This document shows, piece after piece, positions 23,185 to 33,124 of a stretch of DNA of 64,000 nucleotides. The notes below the pieces were generated by a model. That model made no database searches. It saw only the letters and a list, made by a program, of their open reading frames with translations, and was not told where the DNA came from. The stretch's first letter is position 1, and the number at the start of each line of letters is the position of its first letter. The position numbers were made by a program, and so were the translations under genes. Origin of the DNA: Cryptomeria japonica (Eukaryota; Streptophyta; Pinopsida; Cupressales; Cupressaceae); NCBI RefSeq assembly GCF_030272615.1, contig NC_081410.1, positions 261,070,437 to 261,134,436 of the forward strand, given 5' to 3'.

Positions 23185-24352
23185 TTGTTTTTTATTAATA
23201 AAGCAGTGAGAACAAGGGCATTGACCCTTTACATAGAAGAACTATTAACGAGACCATAGTGCAAAAACAACACTATAACAACATTAACAATAACTAACAA
23301 CAAAAAGAGACCAAGTCTTAAAAATAAAAAACAGCAGCAGAAAGCACAAAAACAAACTACAAGGGTGCCTTTCTCACCCCATTGGCATCAATGGCACTGT
23401 TCCATTCATTGGACAGGAACTTGTATAGGTCCGTAGCCTCCTGCTTATCCTCCTCCATGTCCACAGTACATTCCCTCAGTAGAGAGAGGGTGAGCATCGA
23501 GTTGTGCAAAACCTGTAAATGAAATTTGTTAAGGCCTACAATTTGGGGATCTCGGGCCTCCATCTTGCTATTGAGCCGATCGACATCATCCATGATAGCC
23601 TGTAGTTCAAGCATAGGGCCAAGGTTCTCAATCCTCTGTGTGATGTCCAACACGTCCGTGCGCAACTTTTCCATTTGCTCTAGAGTAGGGACACCCAGGG
23701 GGTTTACAACAACCATGTCATCTATAGTCTTATCCATCTCCTTGGCCACATCTTCAGTAGGGGGACCGTCAATACCATTACCCAGGCCCATCACGGGGAG
23801 AGAGTTCATCACCTGTTCTGCCATATTTAAATCCGGGTCCAAGTTACCAGAGTCCAGGGCTTTGTTATCAGAATTTTCCTCACCCATGACACCCTCAGTG
23901 CCCATCTTCATAGGGGCCGTATCATTGACATCAACAGAGTCTTGGGTTTGCATCTCAGAATTGCCCATGTTAGTGGCACCAACAATGTTCAAAACCATGG
24001 GGTCCCTAGTCATATCCACATCCACAACATCCCCATCAGGGGCCCCCATAGTGGTATTAGGGTCCTCTCCCTCCTTGTCCCCAATGGGGTCCTCCTTCGA
24101 GTCAATATTTTTGATCACAAGGGTCCTCTTTTTATGGCTTTTGGAAGCCAATCTAGAGGATCTCCTTTTAACCTCATAATCAGGGGAAGGATTTTCATTC
24201 TTAGCATCCTCAGAGGATGAATTGTCATCAAAGACAATACATTTGCGTTTAATAGGGGTTTTGCCTTTGCCCTTGGACAGGGAGCAGGAAGCGTTGGGAG
24301 AGGCAGACAAAGTCAAACTGGGGGAGACTGCAGATAAGGAAACAACAGAGGC
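23185..24352 (-). mobile_element. Retroposed 1.2-kb sequence carrying an uninterrupted ORF
   Basis: It has a short T-run at its left end (23,189-23,194, a tail on the minus strand) and a LINE-like end (TTTTTTATTAATAAAGCAG). The flanks AAATTGGAT (before the T-run) and AAATTGGAC (after about 24,352) look like an 8-10-bp target-site duplication with one mismatch. This fits a 5'-truncated retroposed copy of a LINE or of an mRNA. Boundaries are approximate. Confidence 0.55.
23357..24316 (-). CDS. Uninterrupted ORF, acidic and coiled-coil-like protein of unknown function
   Basis: There are 319 codons without a stop; the frame stays open to at least 24,350 and the first Met is not obvious (the frame enters through a TTG at 24,316). 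The N-terminal part is Lys/Arg/Ser-rich (KRKC, then RRSSRLASKSHKKR, a possible nuclear-localisation-type patch). The middle is strongly acidic and Met-rich. The C-terminal part has heptad-like Leu spacing (LEQMEKLRTDVLDITQRIENL). Basic patches of the RRSSRLASK kind are common in the ORF1 tails of plant LINEs, but no RT, endonuclease or RNase H follows. It could also be an exon of a host gene, since TTTCCTTATCTGCAG at about 24,326 would make a good splice acceptor. The lack of stops contrasts with everything around it. Confidence 0.45.
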   Translation of the reverse strand: MTLSASPNASCSLSKGKGKTPIKRKCIVFDDNSSSEDAKNENPSPDYEVKRRSSRLASKSHKKRTLVIKNIDSKEDPIGDKEGEDPNTTMGAPDGDVVDVDMTRDPMVLNIVGATNMGNSEMQTQDSVDVNDTAPMKMGTEGVMGEENSDNKALDSGNLDPDLNMAEQVMNSLPVMGLGNGIDGPPTEDVAKEMDKTIDDMVVVNPLGVPTLEQMEKLRTDVLDITQRIENLGPMLELQAIMDDVDRLNSKMEARDPQIVGLNKFHLQVLHNSMLTLSLLRECTVDMEEDKQEATDLYKFLSNEWNSAIDANGVRKAPL

Positions 24353-24961
24353 ATAAATTGGACTATTATATTTAGTGTAAAGTATAATATATTCTAGTTA
24401 TCTTAACAATATCTAATTACAATTTAAAATTGGATAACAATGTTTACCACTCATATTTGTCAAACAATGTGCTTGTACTACTACTATTTTTCACATTAAT
24501 TTAAATTGTATTACTAATAATAACTATTTAATACTTTGGATATGGTACCTAAAAGTAAAATAAGAGGGTAAAAAATAAAAATATAAGATAAAAATATTAT
24601 ATTCAAATGATAGATTTTTTTTAATCAAATTATATTAAATATTAATATTATTGTCATATTAATGTTATATGATTATTATTGTATTATTGTATATAATTTT
24701 AAGCTAAAAATATTATATTCAATACTTATATTAGGTCACGATCCTTCCATATTATTAATGTCAAGAGGCATTCTACAATGGTAGCAAGGAGTGGAGTGCA
24801 ATGGTGTGAGTGTGTTAATATTAACTTTTACCTTTTATCTAAAATTTGACAACTATTCACATGTCAAAATGTTAATATTGATGATAAACATGACATTTTC
24901 AAAATAAAAACGATATAAAATAAAATATACTCTTATCAAAATTATAATATTTAAAAAAATG
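24353..24961. other. AT-rich sequence without a gene
   Basis: Very AT-rich. The right end (about 24,890-24,971) is an imperfect inverted counterpart of 28,210-28,290 and probably belongs to the foldback element. Confidence 0.5.
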
Positions 24962-24971
24962 TTTGCTACAT

Positions 24972-26874
24972 TTTTTTTTGATCGGTAATTGGTGTTTTAT
25001 ATATTCAAAAATAAATTACATCCAGAGTTTAAGAATTTCTTCAAAATGAACATAAACCAATCCTTCAAAATACTATCAACATATCCTAGCTATCTCTTAA
25101 CAACACCTATCCATATTATACTTTACACGCATAATCAAAATGTGGGTCCTAGCCCATTGTCTAACTTGCCTTTTCTATAGCCTTTCCTTTACCATCCACT
25201 GCATTAGTCAAAGCTGCATTTGGTCTTATAATCTCTGGTTCACACCGACTCCCCAAAGACTCCCCTCTTGGCAACATCCATACATGTTTCATCCTCTTCG
25301 TCTTCGCCGGTCGCTCACATTTGCGCTTTGGATGAGCCTCCAACTTCTTCAATGCTTGAGACTCCTTGTAGGGGCCCCATTTTGCCTGCTCCAATCTAAC
25401 CTCTCTCACCTCCACTCCATCTGTGAATAATTTCACCCCCTGCATCCCAATCTAGGTCGACATTCTTCTCACCTCCTTATTGCAATTTACACTCCAGATT
25501 AGAAATGGTCGCAGGGGCAGGGTGTATTCGCTAACATGCAACCAAACTCATCTTGGACACACCAGACCCTTCATATCCTGAGCCATCGCCATCAAGCTAT
25601 CCAAGCCCTATAACTATTCCTTCTTTACACATCGTGTTATGATTCTCTATACACTGTCCTTCTGCTCTAGCTCGAAGCACCACACAAAGAACAAAGAGAT
25701 AATATCTGCATTTGTTTGATATTTGAACTCAACATTGAGGAACTCATCTCCCAACACTATCTTCACCCTTGTAATGAATGTTTTGTCTTTAAACACAAAG
25801 ATATTTTCCAACCTCTCATCTATTATTCTACCCCAGAATGCCACTTGCTGCTTGGTCGTCCTCAACAAAAAATGGCCTCCATATCTCTACACCTTTGTTT
25901 TCATTGATCACTAATATTCTCAAACACACCAACTGTAAATAGTTTGGAATGATTCCATCCTTTGTCCTTCTGGCCTTAAGAACTGCTCCCCACTTGTCAT
26001 CCTTCTATTTAATTTTGGCAACTTTCTTGGCAAAGAATGATTTCCACCATACAGTAATCTTTGGGCTTTGCACCTCCCATGTGTGAGTTGGCTAGGATTT
26101 ATTTCCTGGAGTTAATGTGCCAAAGTGGATTCATATTTTAGCACATTGCCTATTTCCCATCCAATGCTTCCTCTGCTTAATCCTCCTGCCACGTCCTCCC
26201 AATGTATAGTGAAGCAACTTACACATCTCCACATATCCTCTTAGTTCATCCGCTTGCTCAAACTTCAAGTCTCATCATCATCTTTCATTTGACAGCTTGG
26301 TTCCTAGCCCGTAATTAATGTTTGTGATGAGGAAGAGAAATGGTGTTCAATGCAATACAACTTCCTGCTCCCTAATAACATTCCATTTGTACTTCCCATG
26401 TGTGAGATCAACAACCATATTGGATAGGTCATCTACTTCCTAATTTCCTTCCCTTTTGACATGAGATATTTTGAACTTAGGAAATTCCTTGAGATGATTG
26501 TTGATGACATGTACCATCTTGTCAATTTGCCAGTGTACCGCACTCCCTTTTGCTATCACCTAAACTATAATTTTTGAGTCCCCTTCTAGATGCATGTACC
26601 TCACCTTGATCCTCCTTGCCAATTGAATAGAAAGAAAGGTTGCATTCACTTATGCAATGTTTTTTGTTGTCATTCCTAAGCCTTGACAACAAGTTGCTAG
26701 TGTGGCTCCCAAATGATCCTTGGTAACGCATTCAACCCTAGCCTATCTTGGGTTGCCACGTGCAGCTCCATCAAAGTTTATTTTAATCTAGTCTATATCA
26801 GGTGGTATCCATTGAACACATGATCTTGTAGCCGGATTAGGATCAACCCTAAATGGCCCATTAATGGGCCAATA
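24972..26874 (-). mobile_element. LINE-B, 5'-truncated L1-type LINE with RNase H
   Basis: A T-run at 24,971-24,979 marks the poly-A tail of a minus-strand element. TTTGCTACAT at 24,962-24,971 and 26,875-26,884 is a 10-bp target-site duplication. The 5' end is lost. What remains encodes an RNase H (KINFDGAARGNPR at about 26,745-26,790; HLEGDSK near 26,590; KISHVKREGN near 26,450), followed by about 1.3 kb of C-terminal and untranslated sequence, including open pieces at 25,647-25,868 and 25,161-25,445. The frame has many stops. Confidence 0.8.
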
Positions 26875-27411
26875 TTTGCTACATATTGTAATTATGAAAT
26901 GGTAGTTTTTTCTTTTAAATGCCTCATTTTATAAATTTTTATTTTTAATCATTTTTTTGAATAATGATATGAAGTTTAAAATTTGAAAAGTTGTATTAGA
27001 AAAAAAAATTAATTGTTTTTGTTTGTAGTAAAGGTAATTTAAAGTAAAATAAAATAATATTTTTTTGAATAATGATAAGAAGTTTAAAAATTGTAAATTT
27101 GTATTAGAAAAAATAAATTATTTTTGTTTGTAATAAAGATAATTTAAAGTAAAATAAAATAATTTTAAGGTAACTTGAATACTAATACTCATGTACCCTT
27201 ACTATGCTATTGTAGTAGAGTAGCAGAGTCTTGGTATTCAGTTTACGTTAAAATTATCTTTACTTTAAATTATCTTTACTACAAACAAAAATAATTAATT
27301 TTTTTTTCTAATACAATTTTTTTAATTTTTAAACTTCTTATCATTATTAAAAAAAATCATTAATTTTTTTTATTTAATAAAATAAGACATTTAAAAAAAA
27401 CTACCATTTCA

Positions 27412-28036
27412 GGGTTCACCCCGTAGGGTGACGGTGGTCACGAGCCCTGTTGATAGGGCGATTCTATGTTCAATTCCCATCCCGGTTTGGCATATGTTGT
27501 GCAGGTTCTTCTCATGATAGTTGGTCGTGTGGATGCTGGCTCAAGTGGTGTTGTACCACGGTTTGTCCGTGCTGGTGTGCTTGTTGACCTTCTAGAGGAA
27601 GGGTGTTCATGCCCTGTCTATTGCGGTTGTTGATGATGCTGGCTGGTGATCTCCTTCGGTGGTCCGTGTTGGTCTTCCTCACCACATGCTAAACCCAGAT
27701 GCCTCGCTAGGTGTCCATGTTGCCCCGTCAAAGTTGTAGTAGGATTCAGAGGGATAAGACGCCCACTTATGGAGAGATAAGAAGTAGCATTGGAGTGATA
27801 AGGAGAGTATGGAGTGATAAGGAGAGATGAAAAAAAGGAGCATGGAGAGATAAGGTGAGAATGGAGCGATAAGGAGAGATGATCGGAGAGATAAAGTGAA
27901 AAAATAGAGCATGCAAAGATTCAAAGGTGTTAATATCTCACCATAATGTACTCAGGGATGAGGCCCCCTGGTTTGTGGCCTCATCTGGCGATTGGACCAG
28001 GCTAAAAATTCCATGTCACCGATAAAAAACAAAACA
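27412..28036 (+). mobile_element. SINE 1, tRNA-headed, plus strand
   Basis: A 625-bp insertion bounded by AAAAACTACCATTTCA (27,396-27,411 and 28,037-28,052), a 16-bp target-site duplication. The head GGGTTCACCCCGTAGGGTGA continues to a B-box-like GTTCAATTCCC at about 27,470. The tail is A-rich (AAAAAACAAAACAAAA). It is long for a SINE; an internal stretch at 27,770-27,910 is built from repeated GGAG(A/T)GATAAGG units. Confidence 0.75.
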
Positions 28037-28057
28037 AAAAACTACCATTTCATTATT

Positions 28058-28193
28058 TTTTTTGATAAGTCACAATCGAAGCGATATTTCTTAGCTTTTC
28101 CCTGGAGCTAAGAACCAATTGAGTAGACTCGAACCCAAGACCTCCCATGTAGGAGGCTCACAACTAACCGCTGCATTATGAGGTCATCTCCAG
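28058..28193 (-). mobile_element. SINE 2, tRNA-headed, minus strand
   Basis: A 136-bp insertion with a 16-bp target-site duplication CTACCATTTCATTATT (28,042-28,057 and 28,194-28,209). The minus strand starts CTGGAGATGACCTCATAATG, has an A-box-like GCAGCGGTTAG region and a good B box GGTTCGAGTCT, and ends in a poly-A tail (poly-T at the left end). Its target overlaps the right target copy of SINE 1, so it inserted later. Confidence 0.85.
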
Positions 28194-28302
28194 CTACCAT
28201 TTCATTATTACAATATATAGCAAATTTTTATTTTTTTAAATTATTAGCAGAAAATAACTATTTCAATAAAAAATATATTTTATAAAGTTTTATTTTTAAT
28301 GA

Positions 28303-29079
28303 TTTTTTTTTGATAGTTAAATCGTAGGGATTTTTAGCCTAGCCTGGACCAGGAGAGACCACAAGGGGGACCTCTTCCCTGAACCCAACATTCCTCCTTT
28401 ATGCTCTCCCTTCTTCATCCCTCCCATCTTCCTGCTTCCATTTTTTCCTCCAACCTTCCTCCTTAATCTTCTTTTGCCTTCTCTCCCATCTCCCTTCCCC
28501 CTTCTTCCTCCTCCGTCCTCCCTACTACTTACTTCCCTCCGTTCATCCTTCCCTCGACCTCCTCTCTGTCACCTTGTACTCTCTTCTTCCTTCTTCTCCA
28601 CCCACCTACCTCGTCCTCCAACACTTCTTCCTCTCACCTCCCTACCACTTCCATCCACCTATCCTTCCTCCAAACTCCTGTCTCCTCCATCCCTACGTTC
28701 TCCTCCCTCTTCTTGTCTCCATCCAGCTACCTCCCGTCAACTCCTCTCCCTCGACCATCTCCCTCTGCTTCTCCCATCCTCCACCTACACTATCAACTCA
28801 CATATGTCACGTCACCTCTTTTGCTTCCATGCATTCGTACGACCACGTGCACCCCTCATGGGCCTACGCCATCCTTCTGCATTTCTCTCTAGGGGCAATT
28901 GACAGCATCTGCCCTACCCTCCTCCAACCATCGATCCTCCACATCCATGCTGAAATGACAACTATCCTCACATCACCAACATCTTTCAAGGCAAACCAAG
29001 CAGTCTCCAAGACTCTCAAACTCGAGACTACCGTATAAACACGACTCACAACAACCATTGCGCTACGGTGACATCCCCC
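28303..29079 (-). mobile_element. SINE 3-like retroposon with a pyrimidine-rich body
   Basis: A 777-bp insertion with a 12-bp target-site duplication TATTTTTAATGA (28,291-28,302 and 29,080-29,091) and a T-run at the left end (tail on the minus strand). The minus-strand head GGGGATGTCACCGTAGCGCA, followed by ATGGTTGTTGTGAG and CTCGAGTTTGAG, resembles a tRNA-derived A/B-box head. Most of the body is the homopurine/homopyrimidine tract listed separately, which is unusual for a SINE. Confidence 0.65.
28378..28800 (+). repeat. Long pyrimidine-rich (CCTCC/CTTCC) tract
   Basis: About 420 bp is almost entirely C and T on the plus strand, with few A or G. The open frames over it (28,474-28,902 and 28,574-29,038) are Pro/Ser/Leu low complexity caused by this composition and are not called as genes. 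Confidence 0.85.
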
Positions 29080-29209
29080 TATTTTTAATGAATTTTGTGA
29101 ATAATGATAAGAAGTTTAAGAATTAAAAATTTGTATTAGGAGAAAAAATTAATTGTTTTTGTTTGTAGTAAAGATAATTTAAAGTAAAATAGAATAATTT
29201 TAAGGTAAA

Positions 29210-30831
29210 TACAATATTTTCAATTGATATCTCTTGACATTTTTTTAGATAGATGTATTTAAGACATTTATACTAGTATTTTTAGTTGTTTGCTAAAATG
29301 ATATAAGTTAATATACGCCATTATTCAAGAGATATATAGTTAGATTCATATTGAGTAAAGGGAGTTATTTCCTTTAAAGGTTTGCAATCATTATTGATAT
29401 CAACTCTAAAATAGTTATTATTGTGAAAAAACTAACATTGTGGTAGCCTTGCCTTAATATTAGTGGATAATAAAATGAGATAAGTTTAGTATAGGTAATC
29501 ATGAAAGTACTACAGTAAGTGGAGAACTGCATGGTATAATTTAGGGTTTAGTGTTAACTACATGGTATAATTTAGGGTTTAGTGTTAGCGATAAGACTAT
29601 AAGGTTAATGTTGGATCTAAAATTAAGGTAGAGATATAATTTATTGAGATTTATAATAAAAATTAAGTTATTTTTAGTTCCGCCAAAGGCAGAATACTAT
29701 TGCATCCATGCAATCTAATTCTTCATTATTTTAATCAATCGGAATAAAGAATTAAAATATTTAGACAAGAAAACTATAATACACATTTAATTTTTATTTT
29801 AAATAATAATAAAAATGACATTTATCTATATTTTTACTGGTTTGTATGGATAAAAAATTTAATTTTCTCACACAAAAAAAAAAACATAATTATGCATAGA
29901 GTACATTATTTACCATTGACATCAGTGTACATCATATAACTATATAAAATAAAAAAATAAAAAATATTTGAGTGGCTACAAAAAATCAAAATTTTATACA
30001 CAATTATAATATCACACTGTTTAATAGGTATGTGACTTGCACGTCATCCAATGAACTGTCTGGATATTGCAGACCGTAGACACTATTGCACAATTCGAAA
30101 CAAGGAGCCTTATATTTATTCATGATTTGAATATCATTAGTATGGGGAATTTGGGCTATTAGTAGGAGCATTATATATTATTTGAATATCAACTTGATAA
30201 TAGTAGTAGTGTTCCAATTCAGGAAAGGTGTAAATAAAGGTTTTTAATTAATTTTTTATTTGTAAAATATGAATCTCAAATATGTATCGTAAAGTTTTAA
30301 TGATTCTATCTTGGATTATATACTTTGTTGTATTCTAGGAAATTCATTATTCATTTTGAAACAATAAAAGAATCACCTAGGATCATCAATGAGCATTCAT
30401 ACAAGAGCATCATCATCCTAGGCATAATACATCTTTGCACATTATCTTATATATTTGTTCATTATCGCTAAATTAGTCCACATGGGGACTTGACAAAAGG
30501 ACAACAATCTTTGCCTAGTAAGTTCCCCAATAATTTATCTCAAAACTAGCCTATTTCAAAATCATGTACCAAAAACTAAGGAGAATCTATAATGGTCATT
30601 AATTCTTTTCTAGTTCATTTCTAATTCTATCTTCATCTCTAGTTTTATCTACTCTTTATAAACTAACCACACTATTGGCAGGAACTTGATGCATTGCGTC
30701 TCGTGTTAATATTATAGATCTAATCCTAATATTTCAATTAATAAATATATTATTAATAATACAATAATCAATATTAATATTTTTTAGTATTAAAAATGTA
30801 AACTTACATTTTTTTAACTAATAAATATATA
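29210..30831. other. AT-rich intergenic sequence
   Basis: No gene is supported. At about 29,529-29,588 a roughly 36-bp unit (CATGGTATAATTTAGGGTTTAGTGTTA) is duplicated in tandem and includes TTTAGGG-like bases. Nothing else stands out. Confidence 0.5.
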
Positions 30832-31125
30832 ATCATTACATTTTTTTGTATGAAATATAAGAGAACTTGTACATATGGCACTTTAGATTACAATAATATA
30901 AATGGACCCATTGTCATAAAGACCATCCGGACACATCTGTCTATAGCATGACTTGCATAAAAACCACTATATAGACTTATATACCATACTTACAATGTGC
31001 TTACATACATTTGATAGGTACAAAAAAGATATACAAAATGATCCATGACCAGTGAACAAAGTGGGTCCTGTACATTCTATCCATATACAACCTATAGCTA
31101 TATATCATATATTGTGTTGTGCCAC

Positions 31126-32119
31126 TCAAAAAACAAGCCAAAACAGATGAGGAACAACAATATTGCCATTCGATTGATCAATCCACGAGGTCCATCCAAG
31201 AGGACCCTCCATCCAGATGATAGTTTTACTCCTTCGCACTGCTCCCATTGCTGCTAGTTGTGCCTGGTGTTGCCTCTCTATATTTCTCCCCTCGTTGATC
31301 TCATTCATGAAGGCTACTAGATCATTGACGAAGGGGGTTCTTTCCATGTTGAATCTTGACCAGGTATATGCATAGGAAATCTCAGAGATGTAAATGTTGG
31401 TAGTTCCATCCTCAATAAACCTTTCAAATTTCCTTTTGGCAAGCCTCATGACGACTATGACCTGCACATCAATGTCATGAAGAATGAGTCTACTTAGAGA
31501 CTCAGTAAGTAATATCTCCCTACTCTGAAATTTATCTTTATTCCTACTATTACAAATGATCTAGAGCATTTCATTACACAAAATATTCCAAAATAAATTA
31601 CCATCCTTTTTTAAGCCATCAATATGACCAACAATAACATCATGATATACAAATCCAGTATAGAAGTTAACCCCAACTAAATTCCAAACTTTCTTAGCAA
31701 AAATGTATTAAAAAAAAACATGTTTAATAGTTTCAAAGACCCTACAAATATTACAAATATCAATGCCTCTTTTATTATTCTTAAATGGAAACTTATGAAG
31801 AGTAAAGAGCCATTTCAAGTATTTTTTTAGGAGCAATATCATTGCCCCATAATCTGTTACAGAGCTTCTGTGAATCACTATTAGTATAGTTTACCTACCA
31901 AATAGTGTCAAAGTGCATAACCATCTCATAATTACAACACAAAAAATCAAATATCATCTTAACTTTGGTCCTCATGATAAGAGAACCATCTACCCGGGTG
32001 AATGAACAAAAGTTGTCTAGGTCTTCAACACACTATTTGGGGAGATGTAGACCAAGACAGGCTTCCCTAACATGGTGTAAGTCCTCTAATTGGATGAGGA
32101 CAACTGGAATTTTGGGCAA
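31126..32119 (-). pseudogene. LINE-C ORF2 C-terminal region (zinc-binding part and tail)
   Basis: In the minus strand a frame reading DICNICRVFETIKHVFF can be followed near 31,700-31,760. This is the Cys-containing zf-RVT region at the end of plant LINE ORF2. The last open part (31,126-31,467) contains EISYAYTWSRFNMERTPFV and has no domain I recognise. The stretch joins 38,721 across the inserted LTR element, though the two sides are in different frames, so this part was probably already decaying. Confidence 0.7.
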
Positions 32120-32920
32120 TGTTAGGGATCCCACAGACACTGAGAGGGGCGGGGGGGGTGAATCAGTATCTGACCGGTTAATGGAATTTCTTGACTTAAA
32201 ACATGCAGAACATAATATAATAGTGTACCAGTATGCAAGAAATAATGCAATAAACAAAATCAAGAACATCCACATGAAAAGAACACCATAACACAAGATT
32301 TTAATGAGGAAACCCGGTGTGGGAAAAACCTCAGTGGGATTCGTAACCCACAATATTCACTCATTGGCCAATAAGAGAATATTACTTACAATAGGGGCCT
32401 GCACATGCAGGAAGGCCAATTGCCTAGAGCTCACTGCTCAATGGGAAGTCTCACTGACTTACAATAAGGATTATACAAATCCAATATCTTGTACTGCTTT
32501 ACAATAGCATCTTCAATGCCTGATTCAGTACCGGTTCCTGCTCTATTCTTTACATATATCCCTTGACCTATATTTCGCACAATAGGTCTGCCTAATATTT
32601 TCCTATAAATCTTCTACATATCATCCCAAATGTCTACAATGATCTCTTTTATATATAAGAGTCATTTTACAATTTGCCAAGTCAGCTTACACATTTTTAC
32701 AATAATAAACAAATTATAGTATAACAAAATCCTGTTGGCCTCTGTGTCAGTATACTTCCTTTCTTCTGTGCTAGTGCCGGTGTCCTGAATGCCGACGTAG
32801 ACTGTGATCTGCTGATGCCGGTATAATGCTTTTACCGGTGCCATAGGATTGCAAGGTTGCCATCAATGACAAAACCTTCAATCACATACAATGTCTCATT
32901 GGAGTGTGCATATGCCAACA
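32120..32920 (-). repeat. 3' LTR of the 6.6-kb element
   Basis: 801 bp, TGTTGGCATA...CCCTAACA on the minus strand. A TATA box (TATATATAAAA) lies at 32,647-32,657. It carries a G-rich run at 32,146-32,160. It is paired with 37,919-38,720. Confidence 0.95.
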
Positions 32921-32934
32921 ATCTCCCCCTTTGG
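32921..32934 (-). other. Polypurine tract of the 6.6-kb element
   Basis: The minus strand reads AAAGGGGGAGAT immediately before the 3' LTR, as expected for plus-strand DNA priming. Confidence 0.85.
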
Positions 32935-33124
32935 CATTGATGGCAACACTCATGATAAATTTAAAAAATGATCCAAAAATGTGAAGTCCAAAAATGTTAC
33001 CAAAAATGTGTGTGCTCCCCCTGAGCATATGGTTCCTGTCCTATGATTTGAATTTTCTCATCCCACTACTCCCCCTTTGGCATCAATGAAAAAGGTTGTC
33101 AAGACGTCAGTAGAGTTTGTAGTT

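Larger units (their letters stand above)
26875..29209. repeat. Foldback (inverted-repeat) element with four copies of a 110-bp unit
   Basis: The left outer arm (26,875-26,905, TTTGCTACATATTG...AAATGGTAG) is the inverse of the right outer arm, now split by SINEs (27,401-27,411, then 28,205-28,224). An inner unit, GAATAATGATAAGAAGTTTA with flanking AT-rich sequence to TTTTAAGGTAA, occurs twice in direct orientation (26,951-27,060 and 27,061-27,174) and once inverted (27,247-27,362). A fourth direct copy is at 29,091-29,209. The loop is about 27,175-27,246. There is no coding capacity, so this is MITE-like. LINE-B is inserted at its left edge. Confidence 0.75.

Noticed and set aside
23526-24220. 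Plus-strand open frames of 217 and 92 codons
   Set aside because: Shadows of the uninterrupted minus-strand ORF at 23,357-24,316; Ser/Thr-rich with no motif.
27412-27490. A tRNA gene
   Set aside because: Only A/B-box-like promoter parts are present and no cloverleaf can be completed; the flanking duplications and A-rich tail show a SINE head.
28474-29038. Two overlapping long plus-strand open frames (142 and 154 codons)
   Set aside because: They lie in the pyrimidine-rich tract; the proteins are Pro/Ser/Leu low complexity caused by base composition.
32120-32920. A copia pol region hidden in the 6.6-kb element
   Set aside because: No protease, integrase, RT or RNase H motif could be read in any minus-strand frame between gag and the polypurine tract; the long ORF occupies the space.
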